Numbered from the stretch's first letter, positions 25,061 to 36,391 are shown. The stretch is 64,000 bases of DNA from Stratiolaelaps scimitus (GCA_019614645.1 JABWDB010000065.1:186001-250000); one strand, 5' to 3'. The notes: a model not told the origin generated them from the sequence alone. Translations and numbers: made by a program.

Positions 25061-25478
25061 ATTTGCACAATCTCAGCGAAATGATTCAAAGACGACGCCG
25101 TGCAACTTCGAGATACTCGCAAACAGTTGACGGTTGGCTAAAGATCAATTGGCTCCGCTGAAACATCACAAAGCGGATGGGATATATTTCTGAATAGTAA
25201 TAATTATGCGCTCAGTCTAATAATGCGAAACTTAAAACACTGCAGTTATTCTAATAATTGTTTCTTTTGCCAGTTTTTACGGCTGATCGGATTTTTCCGA
25301 TTTTTCGTGGCCCTCTTCTTCGTTTCAGAGAAACTAAGTGGTATTGGAAAATAGGTAAATGTCTTCGATAGACAACTAGCCCCCTCCTCTCCCAGTGGAT
25401 TCCATGTTGGACGTCTGCCAATTGTACCAATCTGCTCATGGACGAACAGCGGCCGACGACGCCGATATGGGTGCTCAC

Positions 25479-25643
25479 CTATCTCCCCTTCGCTGACAGC
25501 GTATCGGAGTGCATTTCGGTATTCTCGAACGTGCCGACGAGTGTATTCTCAATTGTGACGACGTACCTGTCGAAAACCGCTCGATCCCAGAGCCACGTTT
25601 TCCGCGCGGCAGTTGGATGGAACCAAAAAAACAGCCATGGCAC
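25479..25643 (-). CDS. candidate exon, coding-like on the minus strand
   Basis: A minus-strand frame ends at a TAG at 25479-25481. Its last 40 codons read smoothly (DRYVVTIENTLVGTFENTEM, then HSDTLSAKGR) and 29 of 41 codons start with a purine by hand count, more than the 26 of 46 counted for the competing plus-strand frame (25438-25668). A strong donor-like sequence (ataggtgagc) overlaps the stop, and a caggtacgt junction lies inside. It could be an internal exon of a minus-strand gene or a C-terminus. No family is recognised. Confidence 0.25.
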   Translation of the reverse strand: MPWLFFWFHPTAARKTWLWDRAVFDRYVVTIENTLVGTFENTEMHSDTLSAKGR

Positions 25644-25668
25644 TTACTATTTACATCCTTTCAAATGA

Positions 25669-25674
25669 TTTATT
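25669..25674 (-). terminator. poly(A) signal AATAAA, minus strand
   Basis: This is the first canonical AATAAA I find downstream of the stop of the histidine-rich gene (stop at 26572), about 0.9 kb away. Its use by that gene is inferred. Confidence 0.3.
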
Positions 25675-25870
25675 TACACGTTCACACGCAGACGACAGAC
25701 ACACGACACAATACATATAACACATCACACATAGCGACCGCGACTTCCATTCAACAGGAGCCGCAGCGACAGGGACTATATACACACACCACACGCATAC
25801 GATAACAACAACAATGACAATGACAACAACAACGTCAACAAAAATACGACACCGGACAAAAACAGGTAGA
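25675..25870. repeat. strand-asymmetric AC-rich low-complexity tract
   Basis: The plus strand is almost free of G and T over long runs (cacacg, gacgacag, acaacaacaatgaca units). It looks like degenerate CA and CAA repeats. No gene is called here. Confidence 0.6.
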
Positions 25871-26571
25871 TGACACCGCTGCTCCGAAGGAAGGATAACA
25901 AGCCCCAGCCATCTATGGTACGACTATGCGGCTTGATACCAACTAAGGAACACGTTCGGAAAGAAACGCCGATCCATCAGGTGGACTTTGTCTCTAAATC
26001 GGTTTGAAATTAGAAGTGATCTTTTTGATCCAGTGGCCCTCTTTGTTCTGCTGTTGAACACACACACTTTTTACAGGTATTTACATCTATATGTATATAT
26101 ATATGTATGTGAGTTGTTCGTGAGGGATGTTCGTACAGCTCATTTATGTACAGGTCGAGCTGTGGACTTGTAGAAATTCTATATTCTGCACCTCGTCTGA
26201 TATTGACAGCGGACCCCGGCTGGCTGAAATCCGTCGGTCTTCGCGAGTGCATTATTCACGGCAAGGCCAGCCATGTGTTATTGTTGTTGTTTGTTTTTTT
26301 CGTAAAGCAATTATAATTACATTGTGTGCGAACATTTTGTCGACCGTCAGGCGAATCTGAAGAGCCCGATTGCTAATCGGGAAATTCGGCTCCGAATGAT
26401 TATTATTTTGGCAACGATCAGATATATAGTGTGAGCCGGCTCACAGCATTGAGCCTGCCCAAATATCCGCAACCTCGTGACATAACCCAAGTTAATCCGT
26501 CGATCGGTGAATCACCGAGTTAGTCAGGCCAATCAGCCTGTCTGACTAACAGTTGATCCGTCCCTGATTTT

Positions 26572-28086
26572 CTAATGCCATCCATGGTGATCGTCATGGT
26601 GTTCCTCGTGATGGTGGTGGTGACCGTGATGGTCGTGGTGGTCGTGGTGGACATGCCCATGAATGCCGTGCTCGTGAACATGCACCAGCGTCTTGTGGTG
26701 GACAGGCGGCTGTGAGTGACCCACTCGAATGGTGTTGGCGCCGAGAATCATTCCCAGAGGCGCGAGCTGTTGAGCGCCGGACAGCAAACGCACAAGGGGT
26801 CAGGAGTTCGTTTGAGCCATCGTGAGTCGCCGTTTGATTAAAGGATGTCCGCACGACACAACAGAGGACAATTCATAACAGAGACATGGGCAGCAGGAGT
26901 ACATGAAATAGAATTATGATTGATATTCAGTTTATCTCAGTCACCTGTGTGTTAGGTACAGTTATATATGTATATATATATATATACAACATATAGTAAG
27001 TAAGAGAGAAAACTGTGGTAAACTGATTATAACATTAGTCTTTGCCATGTTTGTTGTTTGTGTTTGCTTCGCGCAAATGGATTTTGCATTTATAACTTTC
27101 GACGAATTGGTTTCGCTTGTCTGTTATAGCTATATCGTGTATATATGTCCATATTTGATGAATAATATTTTTCCTCGCGCTGTTCATATTATTCACGACT
27201 TTATCATTGTTATTATTACTATTATAACAATACGGTTTTTCGGGTAGATGTTTAATTAATTCTCTCCGCGCATATTATGCAGAAACAATAGCTATCTATG
27301 CCGGCATGCGTCTGTTGATTGACACAAAGTGTAGTAGACGTTGTCAAAATACCCCATGCACGTATGTAATCATGTTCTTTTCATAATTAAGTTTCCGTAT
27401 CCAGCTGAATATGGTCACGATCCACAAGGTAAGCTGGTAAGCCGAGCTTGCATCGTCAAACCTGCCCGTGGGACCCTCAGGCAAGAGGACTCATAACAGA
27501 AGAAGAAAGAGGCAGATGGGGTTTATGCGACTTTGACAGCGTTGCTAATTTGTTTGCGAGCTTTAATCTTTTACAATATCACTGTTCGTCTTTGACACTG
27601 TGGATACATGTGGCTTGCTACGATATATGACATCCGAGCGATTCCAGCACATGGATGTAGTGGATTTGCGCGAGACAGTGATCTGCGATGTAATATTGGT
27701 GGTGGACAAAATCGCGAAACGGTGGCGAAAATGAATGACTTTTCTCTTTACGAGAGAGCGTGCGAGCACATGTGAGCCAACAAGCGAGCATATGAGAAAC
27801 GAAGTCAATAGATTGTGGGAAACTTTGAGACCACGACCTGAAATTCGAGTTATTACTCAATTAATGATCAATAGCTGTTGAGTGCTGCCTGTGACGAATT
27901 GCCTGGGACAACCGACCCCCCCCCCCCGTTAGGGCTACTACTTCTACTGGTACGATTACATACGTGAACTGCATAGCCGATTCCGGTAGCTCCGATGGCG
28001 GCTCCGAGTTTGAGCGCCTTGTCACCGATGATACCGGCCTGGACGCCAGCAAGAAGGCACGCTACCAACGCGAGAGCGAGAACGAC
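26572..28086 (-). CDS. small secreted histidine-rich protein, two exons (first exon not found)
   Basis: Two minus-strand exons join in phase 0. The first seen (28086 to 27964, 41 codons) follows an acceptor (gattgggaactag) and encodes VVLALALVACLLAGVQA, the core and end of a signal peptide, then GIIGDKALKLGAAIGATGIG. It ends at a consensus donor (cac|gtatgt). The next (26766 to 26572, 64 codons) follows cggcgctcaacag and encodes a short linker, then a C-terminal tail with about half histidines (HDHHDHHGHHHHHEEHHDDHH) ending GWH plus stop. A separate short first exon with the Met, common in arthropod secreted proteins, was not located. Histidine-rich secreted proteins can bind metal ions or act as antimicrobial or cuticle components. 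Which applies is unknown. The splice sites and reading frame are seen; expression is inferred. Confidence 0.6.
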
Positions 28087-29478
28087 CTAGTTCCCAATCA
28101 GTAGGCAATCAACACATACGAAACAAATGGAGTCATGCAGGTTAGGGTATAGTATACTGGAGCGAATATCAAGAAGATGCCCATGCATCTGTGTGTGTGT
28201 GTGTGTGCAATGGACGTTGTTAACGAACACTGAAATCTATATCCGAGAGCGATGGGCAATATCGAGCAATTTCAAGGTGTAAGCATAAATAATGATATTG
28301 CTAATTTTCCAGCAGTTTCGATAGCGAACATATAGCTGATTTATGAGAGGACTTATTAGCATTGTAACAATTGCAATTTCCTTTAATAAACCGTTACCTT
28401 TAACCTTAATGTCAGCAGTAATAAGGCATTTTTGTCAAAACTGAATTTACTCTCAAATGTATTGCTTTGGATTTCTAGCCACATATGCTAACATACATTC
28501 CCACTGATATACATGCAGCTACTCTATATATATATATATGCAGTTGATAATATTTGAACATCAAACTTCAGTATGAATACGGACACGTAATGTTTAGTGA
28601 ACATCAAAGTCTGTTGCGTAAATATAGCATGGCAAGTTCACTCGAATGGTTCCACCTGCAGGCCTATATGATGTCTACGCTATTCATGCATGACTTCTTC
28701 GAAGTTCACCACGAGCACCAGCTGAAGCTGGCGTCGAATCAAACCACTGATTTTCGCCTCTCCTTTTTGTGCAGTTCCTGTCCCTGGTTCAGAAACATCT
28801 ACTCAGATAAGGGCTAGACGTTTGCGAGTGGTTTATGTGGCCTGTGTGTGAAAATTTGTCGCCTGCCGACAACGAATAGGTGAACACGCGGTAAGGCCGG
28901 GGCAGGGGGTTGCGTAGCTATCAGTTGTATGAGCTGGCTGTATGCATAAGAGATGAGTGAGGGTCGGTGAATATTTCCTGGGGCGGGAGCTCACGTCGTA
29001 GAGTAACTAAGCATAAGCAAGCAACTCCAACAGCGGTAGCAGCAACTACGGCCGAATAGGGCCGGGCAGGCTCTCGAACACCCCCCCCCCCTTTCGTGGC
29101 TGCCCTTAAGTGGCGCTTGCTTTGTGCACTACAAGATTAGGCTGTGTTGGGCCTCTTCTTTGCAGTGTCGTCCTATGACCCTCACCACGCGAACTGTACC
29201 AACACAATGCATGTGGAGGGTTTTGAAAAGGAATTATCTCTTTTCAGCGGCGATTTCACTGTGCGCTAGAATGTGACGTCTGACAAGGCGAGCCACTGTC
29301 ACGAATACACATGACGCTGTGTAATCATCTGCCGATGCTCCCAGGCACTGGAGGTTAGGGGATAGAAGCACTATTGTACAATACAAGGAACTGACCCTCG
29401 AGTGAGAGAGGCATATGGAGTTCACACTCAGTTGAGTTTATGTTCGAACGCTGACGTGTGCATACGTCGTGTAGTACC

Positions 29479-29479
<1 letters not shown>
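28087..29479. other. non-coding, probable 5' part of the histidine-rich gene
   Basis: The missing first exon and promoter of the minus-strand histidine-rich gene probably lie here or further right. A TG run (about 28192-28206) and a C run (about 29081-29091) are present. I found no convincing ATG exon with a donor in phase. Confidence 0.4.

Positions 29480-29545
<66 letters not shown>
29480..29545. repeat. (TA)n microsatellite, 66 bases
   Basis: Uninterrupted alternating AT. Frames through it give alternating Tyr-Ile and are not real proteins. Confidence 0.95.
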
Positions 29546-29546
<1 letters not shown>

Positions 29547-30039
29547 TACCCAGCTATGGCAGGAGCTGGCGGACGGCAGAAATCATCCAGAAGAACGGGA
29601 TCATCCTTCCTCGATCTATCGACCAGCCAAGAACACACCATAGTGGGTATATGATACAGAACACCTTTGATTTTGTTAAGACAATCAGGATAAGCCCCAA
29701 GATAATCGAAATTGCTGTCCGCAACAGGGGTCTGACGATCTTCGTTCGCCAGCGGTGGCGATCTCTTCAGACCACGAGCCGTTGACAGCGGGAACGTTTA
29801 TTTTTGGGTGGTTAACCTTATCATTGCTGGTCACATTTACTCACTTGTGCAACAAAAAGAAAATGCCGCCCGGTCAACAGGTAGCCACCCGCTGCTCGTT
29901 CAGACCTGCTATGTGTTGTCACGTCTACGAAGCCTCCCCCCGTCAGATTCAATCTTGTTATATATATATATATATATATTTATTAACACAATTGTGGTAA
30001 CAACCGTCCGCTGTCTCGCGCTATCAGCGTCTAGAGCTC

Positions 30040-30940
30040 TGTGACCACCTGATATCACCGCCGCCGCTGCCGTGTGCGAACTGTGTACCACGAGATAATG
30101 AGCCGTTGCGTCCATGTTACGACGGATGCGGGTGCTGCTGCTGCTGCTGATACGATGTAACGATCCGCGGCGGCGGCGACAACGGATTGCTGAGATAGAC
30201 AAGAATAACAACAATAATAATAACAACGGCAGCAGCGGCCACCGTACTACCACCACCAACAGCAGCAGCAGCAGCTATATATTATGGTCGGTTGACTGAC
30301 CCACACTTCTACCGACAGTTAAACGAAGGAGGCGGTGGCGGCACCGACGATGGCCATAACTTTGTTGTTCGCGCGGACACTTTTCAGTGATAGCCGCACC
30401 GGTGGCAACAGCAGCAGCAGCAGCATCGGCGGGTTAGTGCTGCTTGTGTCTGTGGCGGCGGCGGCGGCGGCAGCGGCAGTGGTAGTGTGCAATGGTTTCC
30501 CCTCTGTCAGGTGGCTTTCTTGCGGGTGTTGCTGGACTAATTTTGGCGAAGGTTGACCGCCTCCGGGACAGGTGTCGGTGATTGTACCGAAATGCACCGC
30601 AGACAACATGACGACGACGACGACGACAACGATGATGATCATGATTATGACCACAATAACAACAACAACGACAACAACACCAGCAACAATTCAGCGACAA
30701 GCTGCTAGGGGTTATCGAGCCACGAAACTGTTGGGCCAGCGGCCGTCGTTATGCAACGGCTGTCCGACTTTCTGCCTGATCCCTCCCGACTCTCGCCATA
30801 CTTCGGTCAGCAAAAACGTCACATTGAAAGTGCCGTGTGTCATGCTGCCTCCGCCGCCGCCGCCGCCTGCTGTCGCTATTGTTGTAATTTTTCTTGCTGT
30901 TGTCTCTGTGGTAGTTACGTAGACTCGCGTCTGGGTGGAT
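30040..30940. promoter_or_regulatory. GC-rich block packed with triplet repeats
   Basis: Short runs of CTG, CGG, CAG, CAA, GAC and CCG triplets alternate through about 900 bases (for example near 30135, 30165, 30258, 30411, 30456, 30611 and 30849). Frames on both strands stay open and give homopolymers (Leu, Asn, Ala, Thr or Arg depending on frame), so none can be preferred. Such blocks are typical of promoters, 5' untranslated exons or low-complexity coding exons of developmental genes. The role here is not determined. Confidence 0.35.
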
Positions 30941-31144
30941 TTGTAATTTACACAAGGAGCGATTACAAACGGATTGGCCGAAACCGCTGTGGCTGTCTAG
31001 ATCGTGTCGGGACGGGCTAGATTTACGCTAGAAGAGCAGCAGTGCTCGTTGGGGAATCCTAGTTGACTGCACATGCGTCATGCGATTCATGTATGCACAG
31101 ATCGAAAGGAGCATATTCCCGATCGATGATGGTGACCAACATTT

Positions 31145-31215
31145 TATTACATTATTATTATTATTATTGTTATTAGTATCATTACCATCGTTATTATTTT
31201 TACTACTACTATTGC
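31145..31215. repeat. degenerate (TTA)n repeat
   Basis: About twenty TTA or near-TTA units with point changes. Confidence 0.8.
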
Positions 31216-33399
31216 TATTACTATCGTTGCGTGCATTGCGTAGATAATCATGGGCGTCAGGTTATATAACGCTGGGCAGAAGTGCGATTCAGATCGATTC
31301 TCTGAACGCGGTGTACGGCGATATCACTGTGATGATCATGATAACAGGTGCCTGCGCATTAACGGGGTGTACATATTGCACAGCCAAGAGCGATACCTTG
31401 GGGTAGGTGGGACCCGATAAACGAGCAAGGTAGGCCAAACATCATTTATATGCTTTACTAGCAAATCACAGCTAGCGGCTACGCGCATTGTAACAGATAA
31501 TATCAATTTGATGGCGAGCTTGTGGTCGTCACGATAACAAAAAAAGGTGACGTCGCCGATAAAACACCCGCTCACGGCCCGCAAATAGAAACTGCAGCCA
31601 ACTTGACCACAATAAACACAATAACAATAATCATCATTGTCGTCGTCGTAACAATACGCCGAGACAGCAACAGTAACAAGCGAATTCAGGTTAAAAAAGA
31701 AATATATATATATATACATAAATAGAAAATAGAATATGAAGTTCAGTGTAGCGGCTTCACCTGTAACAGCAATATGGGCAGCAGCGGCGCTGATGCCGGT
31801 ACAAATCAACAACCTGTTTTTGGCATTTAGATTAGTTCACGTTGTATAATAGCTGTTAACGACGGTGTCATTTGTACGTAACTATCGTTGCAATATGATT
31901 GAGCAACTTTTCAAAGCTTCAGGCCGATTCGTGGCTTCGAGTCATTTTGAGTCGTTCGATACGGAGAGTTTTCTACGTCTTGCAAGTGTTATTCTGGAGA
32001 GACGAATTCATGGGTGACCACCTGATCTGGGAGACTGCCAATTGAATCATGTGCCCACCCCCGCTGTATAAACAACGAAGGTAACAATCGAAATATCTTT
32101 CCGAGCTCGAGGGTGACCTCTCTTCGAAAGACATTTCGAAAAATCGGAAATTACTGGTGGTAGATCATGAATCACCTTTGAGTGTAGATACCTATAGTTT
32201 CCATGGCGGCTGCTTGGTTCTGTCGATCCATGATAGGTAATCGCTTTCAGCCAGAGATGTCATCGTAGTCACCGTGCCCGATTATTAATACATCAGTTCC
32301 AGCAATTTTTATCTCAGTGTCTTTTTGTGTGACTCGCATGAACACACGATAATTGTCTCATACGGACAAAAATCCCGATCTCCTTGCCGTCTCCACCCTA
32401 CAGGGGAACGTGTACACTTGGACTAGCGAAATATGCATGATGTGGAAGCTATTATTATATATTATTGGACTGCTCAATAACCAAATGGCACAGCGAGGAG
32501 GTCGGGAAGGAAGTGGTCTAATGATTCATCTAATGCTATTGCCTTACCCTTTGTTAGTGTAACAAAAAACAATTAAAATTATTTTTTTTCATAGAAATTA
32601 AATGAGTTGACGACAATGCTGAACAAGAAGTCTGCTGATTCTCGTGAGCATCATTGACGATGGACGAATTCTTAAGAATCAATTGAGTCCGCGTACTTTA
32701 GACAATGACACGGATTTTCGTCAGATCCACTCGACAAAACCATTGTGTCGAGCATGGCGAGCATTGCCAAATGGTCAAGTTTTCGAATAGTCAATCAACT
32801 TGAACTTGTTCATGGATTTGTATTCGGCACTGCACAAGAGGTACCGTACAATGCCAATTGTACGGTAATTGCTAATGCTAATACTTTGCTGATTGATTAC
32901 GATTCACGACCAGCTTATTGCTAAGTTTCGATGACATCTCCCTGCTGAGCATAACTGGCCGTATGTATCCTGTCGGCCTCCGTGGCCCCCGACCACGCAC
33001 CCTCCAGATACAAAAAAATAAAAAAAAGCCGGCGGCCCAATGCACACGTTTTCGGCTATACGTACAAGACAGATGACGTCAATATATCAGTGAGAAATGC
33101 TACTTCGTTGGTTACTTTCGCTGTCAGCCTTCTCTGAACACGCCCGATGTAGATCAGTGCAGGTTTACCTAAGTGTACTAGCCCATACGTAGACTCATTG
33201 TCTGATGGTAGTCCATGATGTACTGGCTTCACTCAACACTCTGAGCTCACTGACCACCATGTTAACCGGCCACTCCACCACCCATTCACTTCTAGCCGGA
33301 TGAGGACACTCACCTTAACGAGCATGTTTGCTGATGGAATCGAGTCGAGTATTTCCGAAAACGAGCTATCTATCTGTGAACTGCTGTCTCACACTACTA
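31216..33399. other. non-coding stretch
   Basis: No gene is supported. It contains a TA run (about 31702-31716) and a perfect 11-bp hairpin (32842-32867). A minus-strand frame at 31336-31812 is carried partly by simple repeats. Confidence 0.4.
32842..32867. repeat. perfect short hairpin
   Basis: Arms taccgtacaat and attgtacggta pair over 11 bp around a gcca loop. There is no U-run after it. It may be chance. Confidence 0.6.
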
Positions 33400-34200
33400 C
33401 CACACATTGGCCTGCGTCACCCGCTTTAAATGGGTGCGCCCCTTTCCGCCGGCGACTTCGCCAATATCATCATACCACCGCCGGCTAACGCTGAGCGGAC
33501 CTTTGGGCAGGGGTGATTCGACACGACGGGGCCAGCTTTGTCGCGTATGCCGCCTTCTGCTACACTGCCTTCTGCGGACGGTTCCACACGCACACACACA
33601 CGCATCGGGACAAGCGGCGTTTGTTTTGGTCGGGTCACCCCAAACGAGGGGGAGGGGGGCATCTCACACACATGGCCAAAACCCCGCGGTCCTACGGCAA
33701 TTGGTGGCCGGCATCGGTGAACCACGACAGCCACCATGTACTGCCAAGTTGACCATTTCTCGTCGGCTCGTATTTCGCCGGTATGCACCGCCAAGGTCGT
33801 TCTGTTCGACCGTTGGAGGCGTCGGAAGCACGGACACAGAATGCGCCGCGGTCCGAACTCGTGGCTGGCTACAGCTGCGGCTCAACAGCCCTAGACAACG
33901 ATACGCGCACACACACACGTGCACACATCTGTAGCGCAAGATTAGTCGAGCAATGTCGAACGAAGCCGCAATGGCCGTCATAGTAGTTGGGCTAGAGCGA
34001 TCAAGCTTGTCTCGGCCCGCCCGCCGGATGCTATCCATCGAATGCGCGGTGGTCCAGTGGTCCGATTTTGTCAATCGCGCAAAAAAGGTTCACCTTACGC
34101 CGCCGACCGTATCGCAGCGTCGACTTCTTCATCATCGTCAAGCCGGAGATGCAGTAGTAAAAAAAAGACGAAGTTTACCCTTCGGCGGTAGCTGTGGCCC
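33400..34200. promoter_or_regulatory. GC- and CpG-rich block, possible promoter or 5' exon
   Basis: Frames of 120 to 175 codons are open on both strands, with no shared domain and without good ATG contexts. CA runs (about 33588-33602 and 33906-33923) are embedded. GC content and CpG density are clearly above the surrounding sequence. Gene A lies 1.6 kb to the right, but nothing ties the block to it. I do not call a protein here. Confidence 0.3.
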
Positions 34201-34425
34201 GTAACGGCTCTGAGGTACTAGTTCTGTTGGTTCTAAACGAGCGATGCATTATCTTGAAGTGTGGCGAGCGGCTGTTGGAGCGGTACACTTCAACGGCGCG
34301 AATGATGGTGACGTGACGTGTCTTGCAGAAATCCACTATGATGGCATAGATATCGTGGAAACCGACGAGAGGTCACAGTTGGGCTAATGTTGCTAATGGA
34401 ACAGAAGTTCGGTAGTAACTAATAC
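34157..34425 (+). repeat. R block, copy 1 (upstream of gene A)
   Basis: The segment aagtttacccttcggcggta, then gttctgttggttctaaacga and cgatgcattat, matches blocks near 60.35 and 62.7 kb at many positions. Its continuation gaaatccactatgatggca, then gaggtcacagttg and gctaatggaacag matches 62.83-62.93 kb. Two further pieces occur at 36.75-36.87 and 37.75-37.84 kb. The block is non-coding and accompanies the copies of the secreted-protein gene. Confidence 0.55.
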
Positions 34426-35079
34426 TTGTACTAAGGATGTACGTGTATACATTTGTGTGTAACATGTATATTGCGCTGCGGCAAATATATGCGTCTATGC
34501 GTGGGTAATCTACTGAATCAAAATTATGGGCGTCCAATATGGTCGCACACGATTCCATAAGTACGAACTGCGATCTCAGTCGAACTATGTTAATTGAACG
34601 ATTTCAATTGCTCCTATCGTTTTCTCGACGATTAATGGTCATGCATAAACAAGGAGAGGACATCGATTCAGTTCGTACAATTGCAACACTACATTACACT
34701 TAACACAAACGTGGTTTCCGTAAATATTTACATGTTGTTACTGTTGCTCGAGCGGCGTGTTTTAATTGAAGCGTATGCGCGTAAAACCGTGTGCGTTAAT
34801 GGGCGCATGCGTGATCCTTAAGAGCGTCTATTGCTGACAGTGTATGCGCTTTGTGACGGTACACTGTACATGAGAAAGCTCTGGCTTGTTTCTCTCAGCG
34901 GGAAACGTAAACACGGATATCGGGATTCATAACGCACAAGCTTCACTTAACCCTACGTATATATGCGTTTTTTAGCATTATTTTTTTTTATTTATTAATA
35001 CCGCCATTGACGTCCCGATGTATTTTGAAAATTCCTGATATCAACAGGATAACGTACCCAATGCGAAGACAACTTACAC
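34426..35079. other. non-coding stretch
   Basis: No gene is seen. It lies between an R block and the 72-nt hairpin. Confidence 0.4.
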
Positions 35080-35151
35080 ACGGTATAACCATGCAGCGGC
35101 TGGTCAGCTTTCCACCGGCAAGCTGACCAGTTGTCTGCATGGTTATACCGT
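35080..35151. ncRNA. long hairpin of precursor-microRNA size (candidate)
   Basis: The left arm acggtataaccatgcag then cgg then ctggtcagctt (35080-35110) pairs with the right arm aagctgaccag then ttgt then ctgcatggttataccgt (35120-35151). That gives 17 bp plus 11 bp of perfect stem separated by one small asymmetric internal loop, closed by a 9-nt loop (tccaccggc). A 72-nt hairpin with about 28 paired positions and one internal mismatch is the normal shape of an arthropod precursor microRNA. It can also be the remains of a small foldback transposon. Either strand could be transcribed. I do not recognise either arm as a known microRNA. Confidence 0.45.
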
Positions 35152-35159
35152 CAGTGATT

Positions 35160-35230
35160 TGATGCTTACCCAGTTGTCTCTCTCTGAGACAGATTCGTTG
35201 ACCCATCTGCCTCAGCATGGTCGTTGGAGT
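35160..35230 (+). repeat. upstream segment shared by genes A and B
   Basis: The sequence tctctctctgagacag then ttgacccatctgc and a later gttggag is closely similar to 61255-61310 upstream of gene B (ctctccttgagacag, then gttgacccatctgttgc). It lies about 0.6 kb before gene A and 0.15 kb before gene B, so the spacing differs. It is part of the duplicated flanking DNA. Confidence 0.45.
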
Positions 35231-35548
35231 CGTTCAAGGACGCATAGCGTCACTATGAAACGAGATACCACAAGACCGTGAGAGTTTGTTACACGTTGAC
35301 GTCTGATTGGTAGCTCTCACACACGCGTCTTTCCCTCACTGCGAGGCACAGAGACAATACCATCGCGTTTCTCGGGACAATGAACGGCCTCGGCCGGACG
35401 CACCAACTGTCTCTCACCTAACTAATTCTCTAATCATTGTATGCTTGAAGCTCTAGAGTCAACCGGCAAATTCTCGTTATATGAGCCCGCAAGAGCTTTG
35501 CTGTTTTAGCGAAGTGATTGATGAAGACTGTGTGTAAGGAATACCACA

Positions 35549-35643
35549 AAACCCATCTCATTCAATATATTCCGATCAAGATATCGTTTCGTTGTCCATC
35601 ATATAGCTACTATTGTTGGAACAGGTCGAATCGGAAAAAAATA
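35549..35643 (+). pseudogene. 5' fragment of the gene A/B family (copy D)
   Basis: Upstream-like sequence (taccacaaaacccatctcat, then caatatattccgatcaag) resembles that in front of genes A and B. It runs into gctactattgttggaaca and ggtcgaatcggaaaaaaat, which matches the end of the signal-peptide coding region of gene A. Most of the signal-peptide sequence is deleted and the frame stops at once. The fragment sits only about 140 bases in front of gene A, so it looks like a broken tandem copy. Confidence 0.55.
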
Positions 35644-35785
35644 ACCAGGCTGGACTTTGCTCAGTTCTTATAACGCGTGTAACGGCTTATGGCGTTATTA
35701 CGCGAGTTGATACCACAAACACCGCATCCCACTCAGCTTCAATTCGATTTTGATCAAAGCAGCCATATCGGTCCTGTTACTCGCC

Positions 35786-36391
35786 ATGAAACTCCGTCCA
35801 GTGCCTACCATAGTGTTGCTCATGATGCTACAGCTACCACTGTTGGAACAAGTCGAATGTAAAAAAAGGAAGCTGAATATGTCGAAGGAAACCCAGCAGT
35901 TTCTCGAATCGCCGTTTAATCTCTGCGGAGAGACCCGTCTTCTTAATCCCGTCGAAGCTATGAGAGCGCACGGACTTGCGACCAGGCTTTTTGTTCAATG
36001 TGCAAGAAGCATACTCCTCCAGTACGCGCAAGAGTTCAACATACCTGCCATTGCTCTCTACCCTGCATCCAAAATGTGCTGCTTGGCTGTGCATATTATG
36101 TACCCATATTTTTCGGAAAAGACACAAGTCCCATATCGTTACAGTAAAGAACAGAAACCCGAACCCGTGTTTGATGCGCTCCGCAGACTATTGAATGGCA
36201 TTAAAAAAGGTGGTAAGCTGTTTATCGTGCCCCTTGGCAATGGAAAGTCCTTCGAATTTAAGTGGTCCTTTATTGAAGGGTTCGGCCTGACAATGGCCAA
36301 TTGTTTCATGCACTCGGTCAATGGCGGCCCACCTCCGGACGGAGATCACGTTATACACACGATAAAACACATACGCTACCTCATACTTTGA
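35786..36391 (+). CDS. gene A: secreted protein of an unrecognised family
   Basis: An intact single exon encodes 201 residues. I chose the ATG at 35786 because it aligns with an ATG of gene B; the frame is open 12 codons further upstream without an ATG. Residues 1-25 are a signal peptide with a hydrophobic core (IVLLMMLQLPLL), followed by a basic segment KKRK. The mature protein, about 175 residues, keeps five cysteine positions shared with gene B (VEC, LCGE, VQC, CC, NC), motifs FLESPFN, RLLNPVE, FNIPAIALYP, GGKLF-VPLG-GK and NGGPP-DGD, and ends RYLIL. Identity with gene B after the signal peptide is about 58 percent (103 of 179 by hand), mostly conservative changes without frame damage, which suggests both are expressed and under constraint. 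Secretion is inferred. No enzyme or binding motif that I know is present. AATAAA follows at 36543. Confidence 0.8.
   Translation: MKLRPVPTIVLLMMLQLPLLEQVECKKRKLNMSKETQQFLESPFNLCGETRLLNPVEAMRAHGLATRLFVQCARSILLQYAQEFNIPAIALYPASKMCCLAVHIMYPYFSEKTQVPYRYSKEQKPEPVFDALRRLLNGIKKGGKLFIVPLGNGKSFEFKWSFIEGFGLTMANCFMHSVNGGPPPDGDHVIHTIKHIRYLIL

Noticed and set aside
29402..29785. open frame through the TA run
   Set aside because: It is open only because alternating TA gives Tyr-Ile repeats; the flanks show no coding character.
33407..33934. 175-codon plus-strand frame
   Set aside because: It contains CA repeats and low-complexity Pro/Arg/Ser; competing frames of similar length exist on both strands.
35750..35785. 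upstream extension of gene A
   Set aside because: There is no ATG in the extension, and the ATG at 35786 aligns with gene B.
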